A stretch of DNA of 64,000 nucleotides from Anopheles merus (GCF_017562075.2 NW_024427650.1:1-64000); one strand, 5' to 3'. Positions 35,549 to 48,012 are shown, counted from the first letter of the stretch. Numbers and translations are program-made. The notes: a model not told the origin generated them from the letters alone.

Positions 35549-36103
35549 TGTAAACATCTTGAGATTATAGTAATCTTGGGTTTGTGAGCATCTTGGGTTT
35601 TGACAAATACGATGTCCGAAGAAGTGACAGTGTGCGAGCTGTCAAAGCAAAAAAATAAATATAAATAAGCCTCAGGAAAAAGACCTTCTACAATAAACTC
35701 CTTGTGAAAAAACTAAAAAAAATCCGTGTACAGGCGGTCCCCGAGATACACGGTACCTCTTATACGCGGATTCGGAGATACGCGGTCTTCCAAATTTGAC
35801 AGTTCTTTGAGCAAATTGTACTGATTTGACACATCCACTGTGAAATACTAAATAATTACCGTATTGATTGATTGTGAAATACCATTTCATAAGGTTTAAA
35901 ACTGTTCAATTCAGTAGAAACATATCAAATAATTACTTTGGTGGTTTAAACAACTCCCTACTTGCAAAATTGCACGAAAATTAGTGATATTTTGGCGGGA
36001 AAGCACGAGATTCGACTTACGCGGAAATTCGAGATACGCGGTATTTTGCGGCCGTTTTCGGTCCCCATTAACCGTGTATCTCGGGGACCGCCTGTATATT
36101 ACA
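35549..36103 (+). repeat. Gypsy 3' LTR, unit A, split by a MITE
   Basis: LTR sequence at 35549-35730 and 36097-36103 is separated by the 364-bp MITE and its TA duplication. Without them it is 189 bp. It differs from its own 5' LTR at about four sites. Confidence 0.9.
35731..36094. mobile_element. Pogo/Tigger-like MITE in the gypsy 3' LTR, 364 bp
   Basis: Begins CAGGCGGTCCCCGAGATAC and ends with its complement. TA is duplicated at 35729-35730 and 36095-36096. The inner arms repeat the words acgcggattcgg and gagatacgcggt. There is no transposase. CAG...CTG termini with TA duplication fit the pogo/Tigger type. The empty site is visible at the same position in units B and C. Confidence 0.92.
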
Positions 36104-36168
36104 AAATATATCTTTTTTAATTTTTTTTATATTTATATCGAACACAACTATTGGGTTCGGCTCCGTTA

Positions 36169-36794
36169 CAGGGTTTCACACTTTATCTCAAGACCGCGGA
36201 ACCCCTTGCCGAATCTGTCTTAGTCAATGCCAAGACTGCGGTATGATGCTTGAAAACGTTGATGATACCTGAAATCATTGATGATACCTGAATTCATCGG
36301 ATGCAATGCTGAATCTGCGGCACATTTCTCGAACACACTGTTCCGCGCCGAGGACATGCGGTCGAATATTTTTTTACACGTATAACCTTTGTGTACATCA
36401 GTGTATTAGAAAAACCCAATTATCCTTTTCGTATTTTTACCAAAAAAGACAATTTAATAAAATGAGTGAATGCATACTTGTTTATGTAAAATATTTTAAA
36501 AGTGTTAATAAAATAGTTTCAACTGTTTAAATACTCTTTTTAGTAATAAACGAAAAAAATAATTGGGTGTTTTCAGTACACTGATGTACACAAAGGTTAT
36601 ACGTGTAAAAAAATATTCGATCGCATGTCCTCGGCGCGGACCAGTGTGTTCGAGAAATGTGCCGCAGATTCAGCATTGCATCCGATGAATTCAGGTATCA
36701 TCAACGTTTTCAAGCATCATACCGCAGTCTTGGCATTGACTAAGACAGATTCGGGAAGGGGTCCCGCGGTCTTGAGATAAAGTGTGAAACCCTG
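36169..36794. mobile_element. Fold-back MITE family F, unit A
   Basis: 626 bp, CAGGGTTTCAC...GTGAAACCCTG, TA on both sides. It has the same long-arm structure as the copy at 10603. It sits 65 bp after the gypsy element in all three units with identical flanks, so this is one ancestral insertion carried along by the duplications. Confidence 0.92.
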
Positions 36795-36827
36795 TAACGT
36801 CGGGAGGACGCCGGAACGAAAGGGCTA

Positions 36828-36958
36828 AGACTTTTTCATGATTTTTATGACTTGGGCTGTTTTGGACCTCACGTTTGGATCGACCCGAAAGGCTCAGTCC
36901 GAGCGACCACACATGATGTCCAAAACAGCCGAAGTGATACAAAATCATGAAAAAGTCT
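36828..36958. repeat. Hairpin-forming repeat, unit A
   Basis: agactttttcatgattttta...gggctgttttggac pairs with tgtccaaaacagccgaag...aaaatcatgaaaaagtct. The arms are about 45 bp and the loop about 40 bp. The same hairpin is present in units B and C. Confidence 0.8.
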
Positions 36959-37324
36959 GCTAAAAAGTCTGGGCTTTAGATCCTGAAGGGCCCGTGGGAC
37001 AACGGGAGTCTTTCGAAGATTCCCCCTCTTTGTAAAACAAAAAAAAACACACACACACATATTTAAATATAAATATAAATATAAATATCTATTTATTTAA
37101 ATATAAATTGTAAACATCTTGAGTTTATAGTAATCTTAGGCTTGTGAGCATCTTGGGTTTTGACAAATACGATGTCCGAAGAAGTGACAGTGTGCGAGCT
37201 GTCAAAGCAAAAAATAAATATAAATAAGCCTTAGGAAAAAGACCTTCTACAATAAACTCCTTGTGAAAAAACAAAAAAAAAATCCGTGTATATTACAACT
37301 CAGAAGTGGGATTCACCTCAGAAC

Positions 37325-38521
37325 ATGCCGACAAAGGAGGAAATGGTGTGTACGTTACAAAGTAATGGCGTTGAAGTGCCACCTACTGCAACAATGTCGC
37401 AGATAAAAAAGCTGTTCGAACCATACGCATCGCCATGTGTTCGCAGTGAAAAGCAAGATGGCCGCGATGAGATTCCCGAAGCGTCTCAAGCGGGAGATAT
37501 GAAGCTAGCACCTGCCATCATGTGTGATACAGGAAACAATGCTGAAACAGCCAGTGACGTAGGAAGAACGCCGAGTGTAGCAATCATGAGCGACCGTGAT
37601 GAAATTCATGCTCTTCGCACCAAACTGGAAATTCTTGAGCTTCGCCAAAAAATCGCTGCCCTTGAATTCCAACCTATGAGTACACCACCGCAACTTTTTA
37701 TGGGTTTCGACAAGTTTCTGGAGAAATTTAGCGGTGACAATGATGAAAGTGTGGATGAATGGTTCATGGAATTGGAGCGTGTATTCGAGCCGTACAACAT
37801 GAATGAAACATCTAAATACTACAACACGCGCCAGCTGCTCACTGGAACTGCAGCACTATTGGCCAAATCTGCTGAAATCAATACTTATGCCAAACTGAAG
37901 GTGGAGATGCACAAAGCATTTGTGAAGACAACGTCCATAGAGCAAATCTACCAACAGTTGAGAGCGCGACGATTGGCACGCAATGAAACTATAACGAAGA
38001 ATGTGCTTGAGATGCAGCGAATCGCCGGAAAACGCATCGGTGAAGAAGAATTGATAAACATCATAATTGATGGAATCGGCGACCCCGTAAACATGGCGTC
38101 TGTGCGCTTCGCAGCTACCTCAATGGATACACTAAAACAACTCCTGAAGAAATACGAGACCTATCGTGCTACTGCTCCTCTGATTCCTGTTACGTCAACT
38201 ATTGTCAACAAACAGCAAGACATTAGTAAGGAGAATTATGCAGCCCCCCGATGCTACAATTGCCGAAAAATGGGACACACACAGAATCAGTGCCGACTAC
38301 CAGCCAGACCACCCGGTTCGTGTTTTCGATGTCACAAAGAAGACCACATACATCAAAACTGCCCCCAACGCGTACAACAAGCTGCAGCAACCATGCACGT
38401 TATCGATTCGGAAGAGGAAGAACCTCACAATAACCAAACCATTGTTAAGATGAATGCGCATCAGGAGGTAAGTGTTGCCTATAAATGTAATGATATATGG
38501 AGCACTAATTTAAATCATTGA
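37325..38521 (+). pseudogene. Gypsy Gag, unit B
   Basis: Same Gag as unit A with both CCHC knuckles. One A is missing at about 38513 (tttaaatc against tttaaaatc), which ends the frame just before the protease. Confidence 0.85.
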
Positions 38522-40134
38522 CTCTTTGTGACACGGGCAGTTCTAAGAGCTTTATCAATGCAGGACTACTGCCGGAAAACTTGTTAGGTGAGCCACAGCC
38601 TTCAAATATGCGTGGAATAGGTAGCCAGGAGCTCAAATCTTATGGAAAACTTGAATTACGTATCACACTTAATGGAATTACAATAGAACACCCTTTTATC
38701 ATTCTACCCAAACATTACATGGCATGGCCTCTGATTCTAGGCAGGGATGCATTGCGGACGTTTAAAATACACCTTACCCAATTTAAATACGTTTATGACA
38801 TGAAAAAACTTAAGGATTTGAATAAAAATGTCAGGGTTAGTTATCTAGATCAGAATATAATCGAAAAGCTCCATACACTAAACATACATCGGAAGTCCAT
38901 CGTGCGCTCGGGGGAAGACAATATGCCAATTTTGCCGATTTCTAAACAGCGTGATTTATGTGACATCAACGACACTTTTGGGAGTCTGTGTATGATAGAG
39001 ATTACTGATGAATCTAGTGTGATTGATATTGGTACTCACCTCTCGGAAGATCAAATCAAATTAGTAAGCAATTCAGTTATTCAAAATTATCACAAATTTC
39101 CTATTGAAGAAGTCACTTCTCCAGCTTATTCAGTAAAAACTAATTTGGAACACGATACAACCATTTCTACCAAACCTAGAGGTTTGTCCTTCGCCGAAAG
39201 AGCTAAAGTCAAAGATATAGTGAAAAACCTGTTAGAAAAGAACATCATCCGTCCAAGTAACTCTCCATACGCCTCAGCAATAGTTCTAGTTCGCAAGCGT
39301 AACGGAGAAATTCGTAAATGCGTTGATTATCGGCCATTAAATAAAATTACAATCCGAGACAATTTCCCATTACCCCTTATCGACAATTGCCTTGAACATC
39401 TGGGAAACAAGAAGTATTTTACGCTTCTGGATCTCAAGAGTGGATTTCATCAATTGGCCATGCAAGAGGAATCTATAAAATACACAGCGTTCGTTACTCC
39501 AGATGGACAATACGAGTACACGCGCATGCCTTTTGGGCTGAAAAATGCACCAGCAGAATTTCAACGCTTTATCAACTCAATACTCCGTGAGTTCATTGAT
39601 CATGGAGAGTTGGTGGTGTACATAGATGATATTCTTATAGCCTCGAATGATTTTGACAATCATATTGAATTGATTGGGAAAGTTTTATACACCTTACGCA
39701 AAAATGGTCTAGAACTGAGAATGGACAAATGCAAATTCGCTCAAAATGAGTTGAATTATCTCGGGTATAAAGCTAATGTATCAGGCATTCTTCCTAGCGA
39801 CCATCATATCGAATCAATTAAGAATTACCCCGCTCCAAAGACTAAAAAACAAGTTCAACAATGTTTAGGATTGTTCTCATTTTTCCGTAGATTTGTACCA
39901 GGATTTTCAACCATAGCAAAGCCTCTAACAAACTTATTAAAAGATAAAGTAAATTTTGATTTTGATGAAACCTGCTTAAAATCTTTTGAAACATTACGTA
40001 ATGAACTAATTAAATCACCTGTTTTATCGATCTATGACCCTAGCCGTGAGACTGAATTGCATTGTGATGCAAGCTCTTTAGGCTTTGGATCTGTACTACT
40101 ACAAAACAAAATGATGGAAAGTATCACCCAATAG
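38518..40134 (+). pseudogene. Gypsy protease and reverse transcriptase, unit B
   Basis: A continuous frame from the DTG-S protease motif (LCDTGSSKSF at about 38521) through RT with FTLLDLKSGFHQ and VVYIDDIL. Here protease and RT are in one frame, which shows that the break near 32935 in unit A is secondary. It ends at the one-base lesion at about 40107 shared by all units. Confidence 0.88.
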
Positions 40135-40277
40135 CATATTTCTCTAAAAACAACATCAGCAGACGAAGCTAAATTGCATAGCTACGAACTAGAGACGCTC
40201 TCAGTAATTTACTCGCTGAAGCGGTTCCATACTTACGTCCACGGGATTCCGATTAAGATTATCACAGATTGTAACTC

Positions 40278-40533
40278 TCTCTTCTTCTTCTTCTTTGGCT
40301 CAACAACCGATGCCGGTCAAGGCCTACCAACGCACTTGTGGGGTTGGCTTTCAGTGACTTATTGATTTCCCCCCATAGCAGGATAGTCAGTCCTACGTAT
40401 GGCGGCACGGTCTATTTGGGGCTTGAACCCATGACGGGCATGTTATTAAGTCGTACGAGTTGACGACTGTACCATGAGACCGGCTCTCGATGTATCTGAA
40501 GGTCTAAAGTCATACATACTGAAAAACGCCCTA
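40278..40533 (-). mobile_element. SINE inserted in gypsy RNase H, unit B
   Basis: A minus-strand SINE of the family at 18134. The GAA-type tail appears as cttcttcttc at the left, the B box as gcttgaaccc and the A box as gacgactgtacca. At its 5' end (right side) are about 50 extra bases (ctcgatgtatctgaaggtct...) absent from the other SINE copies. The target repeat is aactc on both sides. Unit A shows the empty site. Confidence 0.88.
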
Positions 40534-40538
40534 AACTC

Positions 40539-41940
40539 CTTGGTACAAACTTTAAAAAACCGGAATGTCTCAGCAAAAATAGCTCGTTGTCCTTGTTTCT
40601 TGAAGATTATGACTACACCATGCATCATCGCCCTGGGTCTTCAATGCCACATGTAGATGCGCTTAGTCGATTAGAACAAGTTGCAGGAATTGATGACTTA
40701 GATATAGATTTTCAACTACGTATAGCGCAAGCACGTGATGTTGAAATTAAATCTTTAAAAACTGAAATAGAATCTAAAGGAGTGAGCGGCTTCACAATCC
40801 GAGATGGAGTAGTATTCAAACAATCACCAACAAGCCAATTAAAGATGTATGTTCCATCAGAAATGATTAATAACTTAATACGACACATTCATGAAAAAAT
40901 AGGACACCTTGCTGTAGACAAGTGTTACATGCAGATTTCCAAATATTATTATTTCCCTCAAATGAAAACAAGGATCAATAATTACATAAAAATTGCTTGA
41001 AATGTGTAATGTATTCTGCACCAGCAAGAGTTAACAATAGAAATTTATTCAGTATACCTAAAACACCTATTCCGTTTGATACTTTGCACATTGACATGAA
41101 AACTTTTTAGGCCCCTTACCATCTGTTCATTCAAAAAAGAAGCACTTACTGGTAGTAATAGATAGTTTTACTAAATTTATAAAGCTGTATCCTACGATAT
41201 CTACGAACACACGTGAAGTTTGTAATGCTCTCAAGCAATATTTTATGTACTACAGTCGCCCTAGGCGCATCATTAGCGATCGAGCAACGTGTTTCACATC
41301 TGATTCTTTTTCAAATTTCCTAACGTCGCGTAGTATTACTCACATTTTAAATGCAACAGGATCACCTCAGGCGAACGGACAGGTTGAAAGGGTGAATCGT
41401 GTCCTACGACCAGTACTGAGCAAACTTTCAAACCCGGTAGACCATGCGGATTGGAGCGCTCAAATTCCTAACGTAGAGTATGCTCTTAACAATACTACTC
41501 ACACATCTACACATTTTGCTCCGTCAGTTCTTTATTTGGCATTGAACAGAGAGGTCCAGTGATCGATGAATTAACCGAACATTTGGATGAGATAAATAAC
41601 GATTCAAGAGTAGATTTAAATAGTATACGATCACAAGCATCAGTTAACATAATGAAACATCAACAAGATAATGAGCAACAACACCTGTCGAAATGTAAAC
41701 CAGCCTCTAAATTTATAGAAGGAGAATTGTGGTAATACGAAACGTAGATAACACGGTACACTCAAACAAAAAGCTTATCCCTAGATTCAAGGGACCCTAT
41801 GTCATACACAGACGGCTTCCAAACGATCGTTATGTTGTTCGGGACATCGATGGGTGCCAGCAGACCCAACTTCCTTATGACGGAGTGTTGGAGGCGAATA
41901 AGTTGAGAAAGTGGATTGTGCCGATCCCGGGCAGTGATTG
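40539..41940 (+). pseudogene. Gypsy RNase H/integrase, unit B, multiply broken
   Basis: Carries the RNase H tail and integrase with the same motifs as unit A. Breaks: a missing T or G near 40594 (cgttgtcc against cgttggtcc), a lost A in the run near 40990, an 8-bp insertion at about 41094 next to the first catalytic Asp (cacattgacatgaaaac), a lost T near 41532 and a lost T near 41729. Confidence 0.85.
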
Positions 41941-42270
41941 ACTTCCTTTTGCGTATCTTTGGCAACACTTAGTCTATAAGTAAATTGAGGGCAATTTATC
42001 ATGTCAGGAAAGGCCGAGCTGTAAACATCTTGAGTTTATAGTAATCTTGGGTTTGTGAGCATCTTGGGTTTTGACAAATACGATGTCCGAAGAAGTGACA
42101 GTGTGCGAGCTGTCAAAGCAAAAAAATAAATATAAATAAGCCTTAGGAAAAAGACCTTCTACAATAAACTCCTTGTGAAAAAACTAAAAAAAATCCGTGT
42201 ATATTACAAATATATCTTTTTAATTTTTTTTTATTTATATCGAACACAACTATTGGGTTCGGCTCCGTTA

Positions 42271-42876
42271 CAGGGTTTCACACTTTATCTCAAGACCGCG
42301 GAACCCCTTGCCGAATCTGTCTTAGTCAATGCCAAGACTGCGGTATGATGCTTGAAAACGTTGATGATACCTGAATTCATCGGATGCAATGCTGAATCTG
42401 CGGCACATTTCTCGAACACACTGTTCCGCGCCGAGGACATGCGGTCGAATATTTTTTTACACGTATAACCTTTGTGTACATCAGTGTATTAGAAAAACCC
42501 AATTATCCTTTTCGTATTTTTACCAAAAAAGACAATTTAATAAAATGAGTGAATGCATACTTGTTTATGTAAAATATTTTAAAAGTGTTAATAAAATAGT
42601 TTCAACTGTTTAAATACTCTTTTTTAGTAATAAACGAAAAAAATAATTGGGTGTTTTCAGTACACTGATGTACACAAAGGTTATACGTGTAAAAAAATAT
42701 TCGATCGCATGTCCTCGGCGCGGACCAGTGTGTTCGAGAATGTGCCGCAGATTCAGCATTGCATCCGATGAATTCAGGTATCATCAACGTTTTCAAGCAT
42801 CATACCGCAGTCTTGGCATTGACTAAGACAGATTCGGGAAGGGTCCCGCGGTCTTGAGATAAAGTGTGAAACCCTG
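42271..42876. mobile_element. Fold-back MITE family F, unit B
   Basis: 606 bp with the same termini, TA flanks and position as in unit A. It lacks a 20-bp repeat of the gatgatacctgaa segment present in unit A (a single copy here). Confidence 0.92.
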
Positions 42877-42909
42877 TAACGTCGGGAGGACGCCGGAACG
42901 AAAGGGCTA

Positions 42910-43040
42910 AGACTTTTTCATGATTTTTATGACTTGGGCTGTTTTGGACCTCACGTTTGGATCGACCCGAAAGGCTCAGTCCGAGCGACCACACATGATG
43001 TCCAAAACAGCCGAAGTGATACAAAATCATGAAAAAGTCT
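42910..43040. repeat. Hairpin-forming repeat, unit B
   Basis: Same sequence and arms as 36828-36958. Confidence 0.8.
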
Positions 43041-43403
43041 GCTAAAAAGTCTGGGCTTTAGATCCTGAAGGGCCCGTGGGACAACGGGAGTCTTTCGAAG
43101 ATTCCCCCTCTTTGTAAAACAAAAAAAAAAACACACACATATTTAAATATAAATATAAATATAAATATCTATTTATTTAAATATAAATTGTAAACATCTT
43201 GAGTTTATAGTAATCTTGGGCTTGTGAGCATCTTGGGTTTTGACAAATACGATGTCCGAAGAAGTGACAGTGTGCGAGCTGTCAAAGCAAAAAAAAATAT
43301 AAATAAGCCTTAGGAAAAAGACCTTCTACAATAAACTCCTTGTGAAAAAACAAAAAAAAAATCCGTGTATATTACAACTCAGAAGTGGGATTCACCTCAG
43401 AAC

Positions 43404-44959
43404 ATGCCGACAAAGGAGGAAATGGTGTGTACGTTACAAAGTAATGGCGTTGAAGTGCCACCTACTGCAACAATGTCGCAGATAAAAAAGCTGTTCGAAC
43501 CATACGCATCGCCATGTGTTCGCAGTGAAAAGCAAGATGGCCGCGATGAGATTCCCGAAGCGTCTCAAGCGGGAGATATGAAGCTAGCACCTGCCATCAT
43601 GTGTGATACAGGAAACAATGCTGAAACAGCCAGTGACGTAGGAAGAACGCCGAGTGTAGCAATCATGAGCGACCGTGATGAAATTCATGCTCTTCGCACC
43701 AAACTGGAAATTCTTGAGCTTCGCCAAAAAATCGCTGCCCTTGAATTCCAACCTATGAGTACACCACCGCAACTTTTTATGGGTTTCGACAAGTTTCTGG
43801 AGAAATTTAGCGGTGACAATGATGAAAGTGTGGATGAATGGTTCATGGAATTGGAGCGTGTATTCGAGCCGTACAACATGAATGAAACATCTAAATACTA
43901 CAACACGCGCCAGCTGCTCACTGGAACTGCAGCACTATTGGCCAAATCTGCTGAAATCAATACTTATGCCAAACTGAAGGTGGAGATGCACAAAGCATTT
44001 GTGAAGACAACGTCCATAGAGCAAATCTACCAACAGTTGAGAGCGCGACGATTGGCACGCAATGAAACTATAACGAAGAATGTGCTTGAGATGCAGCGAA
44101 TCGCCGAAAACGCATCGGTGAAGAAGAATTGATAAACATCATAATTGATGGAATCGGCGACCCCGTAAACATGGCGTCTGTGCGCTTCGCAGCTACCTCA
44201 ATGGATACACTAAAACAACTCCTGAAGAAATACGAGACCTATCGTGCTACTGCTCCTCTGATTCCTGTTACGTCAACTATTGTCAACAAACAGCAAGACA
44301 TTAGTAAGGAGAATTATGCAGCCCCCCGATGCTACAATTGCCGAAAAATGGGACACACACAGAATCAGTGCCGACTACCAGCCAGACCACCCGGTTCGTG
44401 TTTTCGATGTCACAAAGAAGACCACATACATCAAAACTGCCCCCAACGCGTACAACAAGCTGCAGCAACCATGCACGTTATCGATTCGGAAGAGGAAGAA
44501 CCTCACAATAACCAAACCATTGTTAAGATGAATGCGCATCAGGAGGTAAGTGTTGCCTATAAATGTAATGATATATGGAGCACTAATTTAAAATCATTGA
44601 CTCTTTGTGACACGGGCAGTTCTAAGAGCTTTATCAATGCAGGACTACTGCCGGAAAACTTGTTAGGTGAGCCACAGCCTTCAAATATGCGTGGAATAGG
44701 TAGCCAGGAGCTCAAATCTTATGGAAAACTTGAATTACGTATCACACTTAATGGAATTACAATAGAACACCCTTTTATCATTCTACCCAAACATTACATG
44801 GCATGGCCTCTGATTCTAGGCAGGGATGCATTGCGGACGTTTAAAATACACCTTACCCAATTTAAATACGTTTATGACATGAAAAAACTTAAGGATTTGA
44901 ATAAAAATGTCAGGGTTAGTTATCTAGATCAGAATATAATCGAAAGCTCCATACACTAA
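43404..44959 (+). pseudogene. Gypsy Gag and protease, unit C
   Basis: Gag is broken by the loss of one G at about 44106 (gccgaaaacg against gccggaaaacg). The second part (44129-44959) holds both CCHC knuckles and the DTG-S protease, then ends at a lost A near 44943 (cgaaagc against cgaaaagc). Confidence 0.85.
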
Positions 44960-44979
44960 ACATACATCGGAAGTCCATC

Positions 44980-46211
44980 GTGCGCTCGGGGGAAGACAAT
45001 ATGCCAATTTTGCCGATTTCTAAACAGCGTGATTTATGTGACATCAACGACACTTTTGGGAGTCTGTGTATGATAGAGATTACTGATGAATCTAGTGTGA
45101 TTGATATTGGTACTCACCTCTCGGAAGATCAAATCAAATTAGTAAGCAATTCAGTTATTCAAAATTATCACAAATTTCCTATTGAAGAAGTCACTTCTCC
45201 AGCTTATTCAGTAAAAATTAATTTGGAACACGATACAACCATTTCTACCAAACCTAGAGGTTTGTCCTTCGCCGAAAGAGCTAAAGTCAAAGATATAGTG
45301 AAAAACCTGTTAGAAAAGAACATCATCCGTCCAAGTAACTCTCCATACGCCTCAGCAATAGTTCTAGTTCGCAAGCGTAACGGAGAAATTCGTAAATGCG
45401 TTGATTATCGGCCATTAAATAAAATTACAATCCGAGACAATTTCCCATTACCCCTTATCGACAATTGCCTGAACATCTGGGAAACAAGAAGTATTTTACG
45501 CTTCTGGATCTCAAGAGTGGATTTCATCAATTGGCCATGCAAGAGGAATCTATAAAATACACAGCGTTCGTTACTCCAGATGGACAATACGAGTACACGC
45601 GCATGCCTTTTGGGCTGAAAAATGCACCAGCAGAATTTCAACGCTTTATCAACTCAATACTCCGTGAATTCATTGATCATGGAGAGTTGGTGGTGTACAT
45701 AGATGATATTCTTATAGCCTCGAATGATTTTGACAATCATATTGAATTGATTGGGAAAGTTTTATACACCTTACGCAAAAATGGTCTAGAACTGAGAATG
45801 GACAAATGCAAATTCGCTCAAAATGAGTTGAATTATCTCGGGTATAAAGCTAATGTATCAGGCATTCTTCCTAGCGACCATCATATCGAATCAATTAAGA
45901 ATTACCCCGCTCCAAAGACTAAAAAACAAGTTCAACAATGTTTAGGATTGTTCTCATTTTTCCGTAGATTTGTACCAGGATTTTCAACCATAGCAAAGCC
46001 TCTAACAAACTTATTAAAAGATAAAGTAAATTTTGATTTTGATGAAACCTGCTTAAAATCTTTTGAAACATTACGTAATGAACTAATTAAATCACCTGTT
46101 TTATCGATCTATGACCCTAGCCGTGAGACTGAATTGCATTGTGATGCAAGCTCTTTAGGCTTTGGATCTGTACTACTACAAAACAAAATGATGGAAAGTA
46201 TCACCCAATAG
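44980..46211 (+). pseudogene. Gypsy reverse transcriptase, unit C
   Basis: Two overlapping frames (44980-45555 and 45465-46211) meet at a lost T near 45470 (gcctgaac against gccttgaac). RT motifs FTLLDLKSGFHQ and VVYIDDIL are present. It ends at the lesion shared by all units (about 46184). Confidence 0.85.
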
Positions 46212-46354
46212 CATATTTCTCTAAAACAACATCAGCAGACGAAGCTAAATTGCATAGCTACGAACTAGAGACGCTCTCAGTAATTTACTCGCTGAAGCGG
46301 TTCCATACTTACGTCCACGGGATTCCGATTAAGATTATCACAGATTGTAACTCC

Positions 46355-46608
46355 TTCTTCTTCTTCTTCTTTGGCTCAACAACCGATGCCGGTCAAGGCC
46401 TACCAACGCACTTGTGGGGTTGGCTTCAGTGACTTATTGATTTCCCCCCATAGCAGGATAGTCAGTCCTACGTATGGCGGCACGGTCTATTTGGGGCTTG
46501 AACCCATGACGGGCATGTTATTAAGTCGTACGAGTTGACGACTGTACCATGAGACCGGCTCTCGATGTATCTGAAGGTCTAAAGTCATACATACTGAAAA
46601 ACGCCCTA
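46355..46608 (-). mobile_element. SINE inserted in gypsy RNase H, unit C
   Basis: 254 bp, same SINE, same site and same 5' extra sequence as in unit B. The target repeat aactcc lies at 46349-46354 and 46609-46614. Confidence 0.9.
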
Positions 46609-48012
46609 AACTCCTTGGTACAAACTTTAAAAAACCGGAATGTCTCAGCAAAAATAGCTCGTTGGTCCTTGTTTCTTGAAGATTATGACTACACCATGCA
46701 TCATCGCCCTGGGTCTTCAATGCCACATGTAGATGCGCTTAGTCGATTAGAACAAGTTGCAGGAATTGATGACTTAGATATAGATTTTCAACTACGTATA
46801 GTGCAAGCACGTGATGTTGAAATTAAATCTTTAAAAACTGAAATAGAATCTAAAGGAGTGAGCGGCTTCACAATCCGAGATGGAGTAGTATTCAAACAAT
46901 CACCAACAAGCCAATTAAAGATGTATGTTCCATCAGAAATGATTAATAACTTAATACGACACATTCATGAAAAAATAGGACACCTTGCTGTAGACAAGTG
47001 TTACATGCAGATTTCCAAATATTATTATTTCCCTCAAATGAAAACAAGGATCAATAATTACATAAAAAATTGCTTGAAATGTGTAATGTATTCTGCACCA
47101 GCAAGAGTTAACAATAGAAATTTATTCAGTATACCTAAAACACCTATTCCGTTTGATACTTTGCACATTGACTTTTTAGGCCCCTTACCATCTGTTCATT
47201 CAAAAAAGAAGCACTTACTGGTAGTAATAGATAGTTTTACTAAATTTATAAAGCTGTATCCTACGATATCTACGAACACACGTGAAGTTTGTAATGCTCT
47301 CAAGCAATATTTTATGTACTACAGTCGCCCTAGGCGCATCATTAGCGATCGAGCAACGTGTTTCACATCTGATTCTTTTTCAAATTTCCTAACGTCGCGT
47401 AGTATTACTCACATTTTAAATGCAACAGGATCACCTCAGGCGAACGGACAGGTTGAAAGGGTGAATCGTGTCCTACGACCAGTACTGAGCAAACTTTCAA
47501 ACCCGGTAGACCATGCGGATTGGAGCGCTCAAATTCCTAACGTAGAGTATGCTCTTAACAATACTACTCACACATCTACACATTTTGCTCCGTCAGTTCT
47601 TTTATTTGGCATTGAACAGAGAGGTCCAGTGATCGATGAATTAACCGAACATTTGGATGAGATAAATAACGATTCAAGAGTAGATTTAAATAGTATACGA
47701 TCACAAGCATCAGTTAACATAATGAAACATCAACAAGTTAATGAGCAACAACACCTGTCGAAATGTAAACCAGCCTCTAAATTTATAGAAGGAGAATTTG
47801 TGGTAATACGAAACGTAGATAACACGGTACACTCAAACAAAAAGCTTATCCCTAGATTCAAGGGACCCTATGTCATACACAGACGGCTTCCAAACGATCG
47901 TTATGTTGTTCGGGACATCGATGGGTGCCAGCAGACCCAACTTCCTTATGACGGAGTGTTGGAGGCGAATAAGTTGAGAAAGTGGATTGTGCCGATCCCG
48001 GGCAGTGATTGA
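46609..48012 (+). pseudogene. Gypsy RNase H tail and integrase, unit C
   Basis: After the SINE the frame is open to the normal stop at 48010-48012. It covers the RNase H tail (DYDYTMHHRPGSSMPHVDALSR), the HHCC zinc region, the D,D,E core and the GPY/F-type C-terminus. This is the least damaged integrase region together with that of unit A. Confidence 0.87.

Larger units (their letters stand above)
30905..36103 (+). mobile_element. Ty3/gypsy retrotransposon, unit A
   Basis: The 5' LTR is 30905-31093 (189 bp, TGTAAAC...ATTACA). The 3' LTR is 35549-36103, which is 189 bp after removing the nested MITE and its TA. The target duplication is AAAT (30901-30904 and 36104-36107). Just inside the 5' LTR, tcagaagtgggattc at 31096-31110 matches the complement of the 3' part of insect tRNA-Leu. 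A tRNA-Leu primer is used by the mdg3/micropia/blastopia group, and here the site lacks the terminal TGG. A purine-rich tract (aggaaaggccgagc) precedes the 3' LTR. There is no env-like ORF. Gag-pol is full length but frameshifted. Confidence 0.92.
37109..42208 (+). mobile_element. Ty3/gypsy retrotransposon, unit B
   Basis: The 5' LTR is 37109-37297 and the 3' LTR 42020-42208, both 189 bp. The flanks are the same as in unit A (AAAT before; after the 3' LTR aatatat, one A shorter). Gag starts at ATG 37325. The coding capacity is broken more often than in unit A and includes a SINE insertion at 40278. Confidence 0.92.
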
